Assembly: GCF_005503145.1 (NCBI RefSeq)
Contig: NZ_SCNV01000016.1
Coordinates: 1-64,000, forward strand
Length of the DNA stretch: 64,000 nt
Source: Burkholderia sp. 4M9327F10
Lineage (GTDB): Bacteria > Pseudomonadota > Gammaproteobacteria > Burkholderiales > Burkholderiaceae
Direction: 5' to 3'
Below, piece after piece: positions 7,844-15,508 of the stretch (position 1 is the stretch's first letter; every line of letters begins with the position of its first letter). Below the pieces are notes generated by a model. That model saw only the letters and a list, made by a program, of their open reading frames with translations. It had not been told where the DNA came from and searched no databases. The position numbers and the translations under genes were made by a program.

Positions 7844-8374
7844 ATGTCTCGAGTAGGTAAAAGCCCGATCGCGCTGCAAGGCGCAGAAGTGGCCCTGAGC
7901 GACGATCGCATTACCGTCAAGGGTCCGCTGGGTACGATTACGCAGGCTGCAAACCGCCTCGTGAAAGTGGTGAACGACAACGGCACGCTGAAGTTCGAGC
8001 CGGTGGACGAAAGCCGCGAAGCGAATGCGATGTCGGGCACGATGCGCGCACTGGTTGCGAACATGGTGAACGGCGTGACGAAGGGTTTCGAGCGCAAGCT
8101 GACGCTGGTTGGCGTCGGTTACCGCGCACAGGCGCAAGGCGACAAGCTGAACCTGTCGCTGGGTTTCTCGCACCCCGTGGTGCACCAGATGCCGGAAGGC
8201 GTCAAGGCTGAAACCCCGACGCAAACCGAAATCGTGATCAAGGGGATCAATAAGCAACAAGTTGGCCAGGTCGCTGCAGAAGTGCGCGGCTATCGCCCGC
8301 CGGAGCCCTACAAGGGCAAGGGTGTGCGTTACGCCAATGAGGTTGTGATCCTCAAAGAAACGAAGAAGAAGTAA
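7844..8374 (+). CDS. rplF: 50S ribosomal protein L6
   Basis: A 176-residue uL6 (MSRVGKSPIALQ) made of two related alpha/beta domains. The signature PEPYKGKGVRYANEVV is at the C-terminus. It binds near the sarcin-ricin loop. Ribosome binding site AAAGGAGAG lies upstream. It is an ordinary member of the spc operon. Confidence 0.98.
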   Translation: MSRVGKSPIALQGAEVALSDDRITVKGPLGTITQAANRLVKVVNDNGTLKFEPVDESREANAMSGTMRALVANMVNGVTKGFERKLTLVGVGYRAQAQGDKLNLSLGFSHPVVHQMPEGVKAETPTQTEIVIKGINKQQVGQVAAEVRGYRPPEPYKGKGVRYANEVVILKETKKK

Positions 8375-8386
8375 GGGTGCGCAATC

Positions 8387-8752
8387 ATGGATAAGACTCA
8401 ATCTCGCCTGCGCCGCGCTCGTCAGACGCGTATCAAGATCGCTGAGCTGCAGGTCGCGCGTCTCGCCGTGCATCGCACGAACACGCACATCTATGCGCAA
8501 GTGTTCTCGCCGTGCGGCACCAAGGTGCTCGCCAGCGCGTCGACGCTCGAAGCCGAAGTGCGTGCGCAACTGGCTGATCAGACCGGCAAGGGTGGCAACG
8601 TCGCTGCTGCTACGCTGATCGGCAAGCGCATTGCAGAAAAGGCTAAGGCTGCCGGCATCGAATCCGTCGCCTTCGACCGTTCGGGTTTCCGTTACCACGG
8701 CCGCGTGAAAGCGCTGGCTGATGCGGCGCGCGAAGCCGGACTCAAGTTCTAA
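8387..8752 (+). CDS. rplR: 50S ribosomal protein L18
   Basis: A 121-residue uL18 that binds 5S rRNA. The basic N-terminus (MDKTQSRLRRARQTRIKI) and C-terminal FDRSGFRYHGRVKALADAAREAGLKF match the family. It lies 12 bases after rplF and before rpsE. Confidence 0.98.
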   Translation: MDKTQSRLRRARQTRIKIAELQVARLAVHRTNTHIYAQVFSPCGTKVLASASTLEAEVRAQLADQTGKGGNVAAATLIGKRIAEKAKAAGIESVAFDRSGFRYHGRVKALADAAREAGLKF

Positions 8753-8766
8753 GGGAAGAATTCGTC

Positions 8767-9285
8767 ATGGCAAAGATGCAAGCGAAAGTTCAGGCTGACG
8801 AACGCGACGACGGCCTGCGCGAAAAGATGATTTCGGTCAACCGCGTGACCAAGGTTGTGAAGGGCGGCCGGATTCTCGGTTTTGCCGCACTGACCGTGGT
8901 TGGCGACGGTGATGGCCGCGTCGGTATGGGCAAGGGCAAGGCGAAGGAAGTGCCGGTCGCTGTTCAGAAGGCGATGGAGCAAGCCCGCCGCAACATGTTC
9001 AAGGTGCCGCTGAAGAACGGTACCCTGCAACACGAAGTGCACGGCAAGCACGGCGCATCGATGGTCCTCCTCGCTCCGGCGAAGGACGGTACCGGTGTGA
9101 TCGCCGGCGGTCCGATGCGCGCAGTGTTCGACGTGATGGGCGTGCAGAATGTGGTGGCCAAGAGCCACGGTTCGACGAACCCGTACAACCTCGTTCGTGC
9201 AACGCTCGACGGCCTGCGCAAGCAGTCCACGCCGAGCGATATCGCGGCGAAGCGTGGCAAGTCCGTCGAAGAAATTCTGGGCTAA
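8767..9285 (+). CDS. rpsE: 30S ribosomal protein S5
   Basis: A 172-residue uS5 with the double-stranded-RNA-binding N-terminal domain (VNRVTKVVKGGRILGFAALTVVGDGDGRVGMGKGKA) and the C-terminal S5 domain (KSHGSTNPYNLVRATLDGL). It forms part of the mRNA entry channel and the decoding accuracy centre. The reading frame overlaps no neighbour. Confidence 0.98.
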   Translation: MAKMQAKVQADERDDGLREKMISVNRVTKVVKGGRILGFAALTVVGDGDGRVGMGKGKAKEVPVAVQKAMEQARRNMFKVPLKNGTLQHEVHGKHGASMVLLAPAKDGTGVIAGGPMRAVFDVMGVQNVVAKSHGSTNPYNLVRATLDGLRKQSTPSDIAAKRGKSVEEILG

Positions 9286-9296
9286 AGGTGGACACC

Positions 9297-9479
9297 ATGT
9301 CTGATAAAACTGTCAAGGTTCAGCTCGTCAAGAGCCTGATCGGGACCCGCGAAACGCACCGCGCTACGGTGCGTGGCTTGGGCCTGCGTCGACTCAACTC
9401 GGTTAGCGAGTTGCAAGACACGCCGGCTGTGCGCGGCATGATCAACAAGGTTTCGTACCTCGTTAAGGTCATCAGCTAA
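9297..9479 (+). CDS. rpmD: 50S ribosomal protein L30
   Basis: A 60-residue uL30 (MSDKTVKVQLVKSLIGTRE). A GTG at 9288 would add three residues, but ATG 9297 is preceded by AAAGGTGG at correct spacing and gives the usual family length. It lies between rpsE and rplO. Confidence 0.96.
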   Translation: MSDKTVKVQLVKSLIGTRETHRATVRGLGLRRLNSVSELQDTPAVRGMINKVSYLVKVIS

Positions 9480-9508
9480 GCGGCTGACCCGGACTCAAGG
9501 AGTTGATA

Positions 9509-9943
9509 ATGGAATTGAATAACCTGAAGCCGGCCGAAGGCTCGAAGCACGCAAAGCGTCGCGTGGGTCGTGGTATCGGTTCGGGCCTCGGCAAGACGGC
9601 TGGCCGTGGTCACAAGGGTCAGAAGTCGCGTTCGGGCGGCTTCCACAAGGTTGGCTTCGAAGGCGGTCAAATGCCGCTGCAACGTCGCCTGCCGAAGCGG
9701 GGCTTCACCTCGCTGACGAAGGAATTCGTTGGTGAAGTGCGTCTGTCGGATCTGGAAAAGCTGCCGGTCGACGAAATCGATCTGCTGGCTCTGAAGCAAG
9801 CCGGCCTGGTCGGTGAGCTGATCAAGAGCGCCAAGATCATCGCGACGGGCGAGCTGAAGCGCAAGATCGTTGTGAAGGGTCTGGGTGCGACGAAGGGTGC
9901 GCGTGCTGCGATTGAAGCAGCGGGCGGCTCCTTTGCCGAGTAA
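9509..9943 (+). CDS. rplO: 50S ribosomal protein L15
   Basis: A 144-residue uL15 (MELNNLKPAEGSKHAKRRVGRG). The Gly/Lys/Arg-rich N-terminal arm (GSGLGKTAGRGHKGQKSRSG) that threads into 23S rRNA is present. ATG 9509 is preferred to TTG 9503 because AAGGAG lies at 9497-9502. It directly precedes secY, as in most bacteria. Confidence 0.97.
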   Translation: MELNNLKPAEGSKHAKRRVGRGIGSGLGKTAGRGHKGQKSRSGGFHKVGFEGGQMPLQRRLPKRGFTSLTKEFVGEVRLSDLEKLPVDEIDLLALKQAGLVGELIKSAKIIATGELKRKIVVKGLGATKGARAAIEAAGGSFAE

Positions 9944-9989
9944 CGTGCAAGTCGTTTGCCGTCACTAGCATTTGCATCGGAGAAGCTAC

Positions 9990-11336
9990 TTGGCTAACAG
10001 CCCGAGTCTCGCAAAACCCGGTCGAAGCGCGGCGAAGTTTGGCGATCTGCGCAAGCGTGCAGTATTCCTGCTGCTGGCGCTGATCGTCTACCGTATCGGC
10101 GCGCATATTCCGGTTCCGGGTATTGATCCGGACCAACTGGCAAAGCTGTTCCAAAGCCAGTCGGGTGGCATCCTTGGCATGTTCAACATGTTCTCGGGTG
10201 GCGCACTTTCGCGGTTCACGATTTTCGCGCTTGGGATCATGCCGTACATTTCGGCGTCGATCATCATGCAGTTGCTGGCGATCGTCTCGCCGCAAATGGA
10301 AGCGTTGAAGAAAGAGGGGCAGGCGGGTCAACGGAAGATTACGCAGTACACGCGTGTCTTTACGGTCCTGCTGGCGACGTTCCAGGCGTTCGGCATTGCC
10401 GTCGCGCTTGAGAATCAGCAAGGCCTTGTGATCGATCCGGGTATGGTGTTCCGGCTGACAACGGTCGTCACGCTGGTGACCGGCACGATGTTCCTGATGT
10501 GGCTGGGTGAGCAGATCACGGAACGCGGGCTTGGCAACGGTATCTCGATCATTATTTTCGGCGGGATTGCAGCGGGTTTCCCCAATGCGATCGGCGGTCT
10601 GTTCGAACTGGTGCGAACCGGCTCGATGGGCCCGGTCTCGGCGATCATCGTGGTTGCACTGATTGCTGCTGTGACGTATCTGGTGGTGTTCATCGAACGC
10701 GGCCAGCGCAAGATCCTCGTGAACTATGCGAAGCGGCAGGTCGGTAACAAGATTTACGGCGGGCAGTCGTCACATCTGCCGCTGAAGCTGAACATGTCGG
10801 GCGTGATTCCGCCGATCTTCGCATCGTCGATCATTCTCTTCCCGGCAACTATCCTGAACTGGTTCAGTTCGGGGTCGCGTAACAGCTGGTTCGCAGACAC
10901 GCTGCACAATGTGGCTGAGGCGCTTAAGCCTGGTCAACCGGTGTATGTGTTGTTGTACGCGTTGGCGATCGTTTTCTTCTGCTTCTTCTACACCGCTTTG
11001 GTGTTCAACAGCAGGGAGACGGCCGACAACCTGAAGAAGAGCGGCGCTTTCGTTCCGGGTATCCGCCCGGGCGACCAGACGGCTCGATATATCGACCGCA
11101 TCCTCACGCGTCTGACGCTGGCCGGTGCGATCTACATCGTGTTCGTGTGTCTGCTGCCCGAATTTCTGGTGCTGCGCTGGAACGTGCCGTTTTATTTTGG
11201 TGGAACGTCGCTGCTGATCATTGTCGTCGTCACAATGGATTTCATGGCGCAGGTGCAGTCGTACGTTATGTCGCAACAGTATGAATCGCTGCTGAAGAAA
11301 GCCAATTTCAAAGGCGGCGGCGTCCCGATGCGTTGA
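9990..11336 (+). CDS. secY: Protein translocase subunit SecY
   Basis: A 448-residue integral membrane protein, the channel of the Sec translocon with SecE and SecG. About ten hydrophobic segments are visible; the first is RAVFLLLALIVYRIGAHIPVPG and the plug region GGALSRFTIFALGIMPYISASI follows. The start is TTG at 9990, giving the family N-terminus ANSPSLAKPGRSAAKFGDL, with GGAGAAG (9979-9985) upstream. Its place after rplO in the spc operon is conserved. It stops eight bases before infA. Confidence 0.97.
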   Translation: MANSPSLAKPGRSAAKFGDLRKRAVFLLLALIVYRIGAHIPVPGIDPDQLAKLFQSQSGGILGMFNMFSGGALSRFTIFALGIMPYISASIIMQLLAIVSPQMEALKKEGQAGQRKITQYTRVFTVLLATFQAFGIAVALENQQGLVIDPGMVFRLTTVVTLVTGTMFLMWLGEQITERGLGNGISIIIFGGIAAGFPNAIGGLFELVRTGSMGPVSAIIVVALIAAVTYLVVFIERGQRKILVNYAKRQVGNKIYGGQSSHLPLKLNMSGVIPPIFASSIILFPATILNWFSSGSRNSWFADTLHNVAEALKPGQPVYVLLYALAIVFFCFFYTALVFNSRETADNLKKSGAFVPGIRPGDQTARYIDRILTRLTLAGAIYIVFVCLLPEFLVLRWNVPFYFGGTSLLIIVVVTMDFMAQVQSYVMSQQYESLLKKANFKGGGVPMR

Positions 11337-11344
11337 AAGGACTT

Positions 11345-11563
11345 ATGGCCAAAGACGATGTGATCCAGATGCAGGGCGAAGTTATCGAAAACCTGCCTAA
11401 TGCTACCTTCAGGGTGAAGCTGGAAAACGGCCATGTCGTATTGGGACACATATCCGGCAAGATGCGGATGCATTACATCCGAATCCTGCCGGGCGACAAG
11501 GTGACGGTTGAATTGACGCCTTACGATCTGTCGCGTGCGCGGATCGTGTTCCGGGCGAAGTGA
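11345..11563 (+). CDS. infA: Translation initiation factor IF-1
   Basis: A 72-residue OB-fold protein (MAKDDVIQMQGEVIENLPNATFRVKLENG), the usual length for IF-1, which occupies the A site during initiation. ATG 11345 is preferred over the upstream TTG because AAAGGA (11336-11341) is well spaced. Only eight bases separate it from secY. Confidence 0.97.
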   Translation: MAKDDVIQMQGEVIENLPNATFRVKLENGHVVLGHISGKMRMHYIRILPGDKVTVELTPYDLSRARIVFRAK

Positions 11564-11583
11564 TTTGAAAAAAGGGTAATATC

Positions 11584-11700
11584 ATGAAAGTGATGGCATC
11601 GGTTAAGCGCATTTGCCGCAATTGCAAGATCATCAAGCGCAAAGGCGTTGTGCGCGTGATTTGCAGCTCTGATCCGCGCCACAAACAGCGTCAAGGCTGA
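11584..11700 (+). CDS. rpmJ: 50S ribosomal protein L36 (zinc-binding form)
   Basis: A 38-residue bL36, [20 protein letters not shown] then a basic end. The zinc ligands Cys11, Cys14, Cys27 and His33 are all present, so this is the zinc-containing (C+) form. It sits between infA and rpsM as in most proteobacteria. It is short but the sequence is unmistakable. Confidence 0.97.
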
Positions 11701-11741
11701 ACGCCGCGCTTTTGCTTGCGCTTTTTGTTTGAGGAAAAACA

Positions 11742-12107
11742 ATGGCTCGTATCGCAGGGGTTAACATCCCGAATCACCAGCATACCGAAATCGGCCTGAC
11801 GGCGATTTACGGTATTGGCCGCACGCGCTCGCGCGACATTTGCGTCGCTGCTGGTGTGGCATTTTCGAAGAAGGTCAAGGACCTGAACGACGCAGACCTC
11901 GAAAAGCTGCGTGAAGAAGTCGGCAAGTTCATCGTTGAAGGCGATCTTCGCCGTGAAACGACGATGAACATCAAGCGCCTGATGGATCTCGGCTGCTATC
12001 GTGGCGTGCGTCACCGTAAGGGCTTGCCCCTGCGTGGCCAACGCACGCGTACGAATGCCCGTACGCGCAAGGGTCCGCGTCGTGCAGCGCAATCGCTGAA
12101 GAAGTAA
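11742..12107 (+). CDS. rpsM: 30S ribosomal protein S13
   Basis: A 121-residue uS13 ([19 protein letters not shown]) with the family motif [26 protein letters not shown] near the basic C-terminus that contacts P-site tRNA. It starts the alpha operon (rpsM-rpsK-rpsD-rpoA-rplQ). The ribosome binding site GAGGAAAA is upstream. Confidence 0.98.
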
Positions 12108-12135
12108 GCGGGACTGACAGTTACAGGAAAACGTA

Positions 12136-12540
12136 ATGGCTAAGGCTCAGAACAACTCCGCGGCGCAACGCGTTCGCAAGAAGGTCAAGAAGAACGTCGC
12201 CGAGGGCGTGGTTCACGTTCACGCGTCGTTCAATAACACCATCATCACGATCACCGATCGTCAGGGTAATGCACTTGCCTGGGCAACGTCGGGTGGTCAG
12301 GGCTTCAAGGGTTCGCGTAAATCGACTCCGTTTGCAGCTCAGGTGGCAGCCGAATCGGCTGGCCGCGTGGCGATGGAATACGGCGTGAAGAACCTCGAAG
12401 TGCGGATCAAGGGCCCCGGCCCTGGCCGTGAGTCCGCGGTGCGCGCGTTGCATGGTCTTGGCATCAAGATCACCGCGATCTCCGACGTGACGCCGGTACC
12501 GCACAACGGCTGCCGTCCGCCGAAGCGTCGTCGTATCTAA
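12136..12540 (+). CDS. rpsK: 30S ribosomal protein S11
   Basis: A 134-residue uS11 that lines the E-site side of the 30S platform. The motif VHASFNNTIITITDRQGNAL and the C-terminal TPVPHNGCRPPKRRRI are typical. Ribosome binding site CAGGAAAA precedes ATG 12136. Confidence 0.98.
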   Translation: MAKAQNNSAAQRVRKKVKKNVAEGVVHVHASFNNTIITITDRQGNALAWATSGGQGFKGSRKSTPFAAQVAAESAGRVAMEYGVKNLEVRIKGPGPGRESAVRALHGLGIKITAISDVTPVPHNGCRPPKRRRI

Positions 12541-12694
12541 GACGCTGGTTTCGCGAGCGCCTGTTGCCGCCGGGTTGAGTGCCGGCGACGACGGGCTGCT
12601 TGCGTTATTGAATTGACTAAGCCCACCGTTCGACCCAAAGGGTTCGAACTAGCGCGAGCGCGAGTTCGCGTGATTAATCATAGAAGGAATCAAC
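12541..12694 (+). promoter_or_regulatory. Structured leader between rpsK and rpsD
   Basis: This 154-base gap holds several inverted repeats. The clearest is 12628-12636 (GTTCGACCC) with 12640-12649 (GGGTTCGAAC), a stem with one bulged base and an AAA loop. S4 autogenously represses the alpha operon in E. coli by binding a pseudoknot; the leader could play that role here, but I cannot show it from sequence alone. Confidence 0.3.
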
Positions 12695-13318
12695 GTGGCA
12701 CGTTATATCGGCCCTAAGGCCAAGCTGTCCCGCCGTGAAGGCACTGACCTCTTCCTGAAGAGCGCCCGTCGTTCGCTGGCTGACAAGTGCAAGCTTGACA
12801 GCAAGCCTGGCCAACATGGCCGCACCTCGGGTGCCCGTACGTCCGACTACGGCACGCAGCTGCGCGAAAAGCAAAAAGTGAAGCGCATCTACGGTGTGCT
12901 CGAGCGCCAGTTCCGCCGTTACTTCGCTGAAGCCGACCGCCTCAAGGGCAACACGGGTGAAAACCTGCTGCAATTGCTCGAGTCGCGCCTCGACAACGTC
13001 GTGTATCGCATGGGCTTCGGCTCGACGCGCGCTGAAGCGCGTCAGCTCGTCGGCCACAAGGCGATCACGGTGAACGGCGTCGTCACCAACATCCCGTCGC
13101 TGCAAGTCAAGGCAGGTGACGTGGTTGCGGTGCGTGAACAGGCGAAGAAGCAAGCGCGTATTCTCGAAGCGCTGTCGCTGGCTGAGCAAGGCGGTCTGCC
13201 GAGCTGGGTCGCTGTCGATTCGAAGAAGTTCGAAGGCACGTTCAAGAGCAAGCCGGAACGCAGCGATATCGCTGGCGATATCAACGAAAGCCTGATCGTC
13301 GAATTGTATTCGCGGTAA
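12695..13318 (+). CDS. rpsD: 30S ribosomal protein S4
   Basis: A 207-residue uS4 starting at GTG 12695 with AGAAGGAA upstream. The N-terminal domain (MARYIGPKAKLSRREGTDLFL) and S4 RNA-binding domain (SRLDNVVYRMGFGSTRAEARQLVGHKAITVNG) are present. S4 nucleates 30S assembly, helps unwind mRNA at the entry site and is an alpha-operon repressor in E. coli. Confidence 0.98.
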   Translation: MARYIGPKAKLSRREGTDLFLKSARRSLADKCKLDSKPGQHGRTSGARTSDYGTQLREKQKVKRIYGVLERQFRRYFAEADRLKGNTGENLLQLLESRLDNVVYRMGFGSTRAEARQLVGHKAITVNGVVTNIPSLQVKAGDVVAVREQAKKQARILEALSLAEQGGLPSWVAVDSKKFEGTFKSKPERSDIAGDINESLIVELYSR

Positions 13319-13328
13319 TCGGATTGAC

Positions 13329-13382
13329 GGCCGGGGCACCCTGATTGCGATGCGCAAGGGGGCGCCTCGGCTGTTTATTTTC
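13329..13382 (+). terminator. Imperfect hairpin with T-rich tail between rpsD and rpoA (possible attenuator)
   Basis: GCCGGGGCACCCT (13329-13341) can pair, with mismatches, with AGGGGGCGCCTCGGC (13357-13371), followed by TGTTTATTTT (13372-13381). It could reduce read-through into rpoA. The stem is interrupted and the tail not pure T, so the call is tentative. Confidence 0.35.
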
Positions 13383-13442
13383 AGGTTGTTACCGGTCAGC
13401 CTTATCGGTGTAACGAGCCGAGGGTATTGAAAAGGAAAACCT

Positions 13443-14420
13443 ATGCAAACCAGTTTGTTGAAGCCCAAGATCATCGCGGTTGAATCGCTTGGTGAGAGCC
13501 ATGCGAAAGTGGTCATGGAACCGTTTGAACGCGGTTACGGCCACACCTTGGGTAACGCGCTTCGGCGTGTGCTGCTGTCGTCGATGATCGGCTACGCGCC
13601 GACCGAAGTGACGATCGCAGGCGTGGTTCACGAGTATTCGACGCTCGACGGTGTGCAAGAGGACGTAGTCAACCTGTTGCTGAACCTGAAGGGCGTGGTG
13701 TTCAAGCTGCATAACCGTGACGAAGTGACGGTTACGCTGCGCAAGGAAGGCGAAGGCGTTGTCACCGCTGGCGACATCGAACTCGCGCACGATTGCGAAG
13801 TGATCAATCCGGATCACGTGATTGCGCACCTGTCGAAGGGCGGCAAGCTCGACGTGCAGATCAAGGTCGAAAAGGGCCGCGGTTACGTGCCGGGTAACGT
13901 CCGTCGTTACGGCGAAGAGTCGGCCAAGATCATCGGCCGTATCGTGCTGGACGCGTCGTTCTCGCCGGTTCGCCGTGTGAGCTACGCCGTGGAAAGCGCG
14001 CGTGTCGAACAGCGTACCGACCTCGACAAGCTCGTGATGAACATCGAAACCAACGGTGTGATTTCGCCGGAAGAAGCGATCCGTCAATCGGCGCGCATTC
14101 TGGTCGATCAACTGTCGGTGTTCGCTGCTCTGGAAGGCACGGAAGCTACGGCTGAAGCACCGTCGCGTGCGCCGCAGATCGATCCGATCCTGCTGCGTCC
14201 GGTGGATGATCTCGAACTCACGGTTCGTTCCGCGAACTGCCTGAAGGCCGAGAACATTTACTACATCGGCGACCTGATCCAGCGCACGGAAAACGAGTTG
14301 CTGAAGACGCCGAATCTGGGCCGCAAGTCGCTGAACGAAATCAAGGAAGTACTGGCGTCGCGTGGTTTGACGCTCGGCATGAAGCTCGAAAACTGGCCGC
14401 CGGCTGGGCTGGACAAGTAA
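13443..14420 (+). CDS. rpoA: DNA-directed RNA polymerase subunit alpha
   Basis: A 325-residue alpha subunit. The N-terminal dimerisation domain contains [21 protein letters not shown]; a linker around residues 235-250 leads to the C-terminal domain ([44 protein letters not shown]), which contacts UP elements and activators. Length equals that of beta-proteobacterial homologues. It lies between rpsD and rplQ in the alpha operon. Confidence 0.98.
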
Positions 14421-14477
14421 GCGCGAGCTTATAGAGCACTCATCCGGGACGAAAGTCACCGCTGCACTACTGGCATG

Positions 14478-14517
14478 GACGCGGATTTTCCTTTAAAATC
14501 CGCGTCTTGCCTTTTTT
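14478..14517 (+). terminator. Intrinsic terminator between rpoA and rplQ
   Basis: A perfect 12-bp stem (GACGCGGATTTT 14478-14489 with AAAATCCGCGTC 14495-14506, loop CCTTT) is followed by TTGCCTTTTTT with a six-T run at 14512-14517. It is positioned to uncouple rplQ from rpoA. The A/T-rich right arm contains TAAAAT, which could also serve as a -10, but no good -35 is seen. Confidence 0.65.
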
Positions 14518-14604
14518 CACTACCGGCCCGTGCACTCGCAGCCCCATGGGTTTGCCGAGCGCGATAGAAGAGCTGGACCAAAACTTTGAATCAAAGGAAT
14601 TAAC

Positions 14605-14997
14605 ATGCGTCACCGTCATGGTCTGCGGAAACTGAACCGCACGAGCAGCCACCGTCTGGCAATGCTCCGTAACATGTCCAACTCGTTGATCGAGCACGAA
14701 GTCATCAAGACGACGCTGCCGAAGGCGAAGGAACTCCGTAAAGTCGTCGAGCCGCTGATCACGCTCGGCAAGAAGCCGTCGCTGGCAAATCGTCGTCTGG
14801 CGTTCAACCGCCTGCGCGATCGTGACTCCGTCACGAAGCTGTTCGACGTGCTGGGCCCGCGTTTCGCAAACCGTCCGGGTGGCTACCTGCGCATCCTGAA
14901 GTTCGGTTTCCGCGTCGGCGACAACGCACCGATGGCTCTGGTCGAATTGATGGACCGTCCGGAAGTCGAAGAAGTTGAAGTGCAAGAAGCTGAGTAA
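14605..14997 (+). CDS. rplQ: 50S ribosomal protein L17
   Basis: A 130-residue bL17 (MRHRHGLRKLNRTSSHRLAMLRNM). The motif RPGGYLRILKFGFRVGDNAPMALVEL is intact; the acidic C-terminal tail (EVEEVEVQEAE) is common in this group. It closes the alpha operon and is followed by a strong terminator. AAAGGAAT is its ribosome binding site. Confidence 0.98.
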   Translation: MRHRHGLRKLNRTSSHRLAMLRNMSNSLIEHEVIKTTLPKAKELRKVVEPLITLGKKPSLANRRLAFNRLRDRDSVTKLFDVLGPRFANRPGGYLRILKFGFRVGDNAPMALVELMDRPEVEEVEVQEAE

Positions 14998-15013
14998 GCT
15001 TCCTGCATAGGCG

Positions 15014-15046
15014 AAAAGGCCAGGCGAATGCCTGGCCTTTTTGTTT
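15014..15046 (+). terminator. Intrinsic terminator of the ribosomal protein cluster
   Basis: AAAAGGCCAGGC (15014-15025) pairs perfectly with GCCTGGCCTTTT (15030-15041) across a GAAT loop and runs into TTGTTT. It ends the alpha operon 17 bases after rplQ. Confidence 0.92.
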
Positions 15047-15175
15047 GTGGCGGCGCAAACACCGGGACGCTGCCAACCGCGCAGACCCTCAGGCGGGCTT
15101 CCGGCAGCCGTCTGCGGTTGATCGAGTCCGGTGATAGGATAGCGTCACGCCTGTTAGACCCTGCCGGAGCTGTCT

Positions 15176-15508
15176 GTGAGTTCGAATGTGACGTTGATCC
15201 TGACGACCGTACCTGACGCGGATACGGCGCAGAAACTGGCAGCGCAGGTGCTACACGCGCGGCTCGCTGCATGCGTCAGCCAGCAGGGAACTGTCCATTC
15301 GACTTACCACTGGCAAGGCAAAATCGAGTCTGCCGAAGAGATTCAATTGCTCTTCAAGACGAGCGCGGCGCGAGCTCTCGAGCTCGAACTGTTCATCCAG
15401 AAACACCACCCGTACGACACACCCGAAATCCTCTGCTGGCAAGCCACAGCTTCCGTCGCCTATGGCCAGTGGGTCATTGCTGAAACTCAACGCCCTGTTC
15501 ATGTTTAA
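15176..15508 (+). CDS. cutA: Divalent-cation tolerance protein CutA
   Basis: A 110-residue CutA1 protein. The family motifs are LARLAACVS-like (HARLAACVSQQGTVHSTYHWQGKIE), EEIQLLFKT and HHPYDTPEIL. CutA forms very stable trimers; mutants in E. coli are linked to copper tolerance, though the molecular role is unclear. Start GTG 15176 has GGAG (15166-15169) at six bases. It overlaps the start of dsbD by eight bases, the same pairing as cutA-dsbD (cutA1-cutA2) in E. coli, so the two are probably co-translated. Confidence 0.95.
   Translation: MSSNVTLILTTVPDADTAQKLAAQVLHARLAACVSQQGTVHSTYHWQGKIESAEEIQLLFKTSAARALELELFIQKHHPYDTPEILCWQATASVAYGQWVIAETQRPVHV

Noticed and set aside
14470..14499. Sigma70 or sigma54 promoter at the rpoA-rplQ hairpin
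   Set aside because: TAAAAT has no acceptable -35, and TGGCAT lacks the GC element at proper distance for sigma54.
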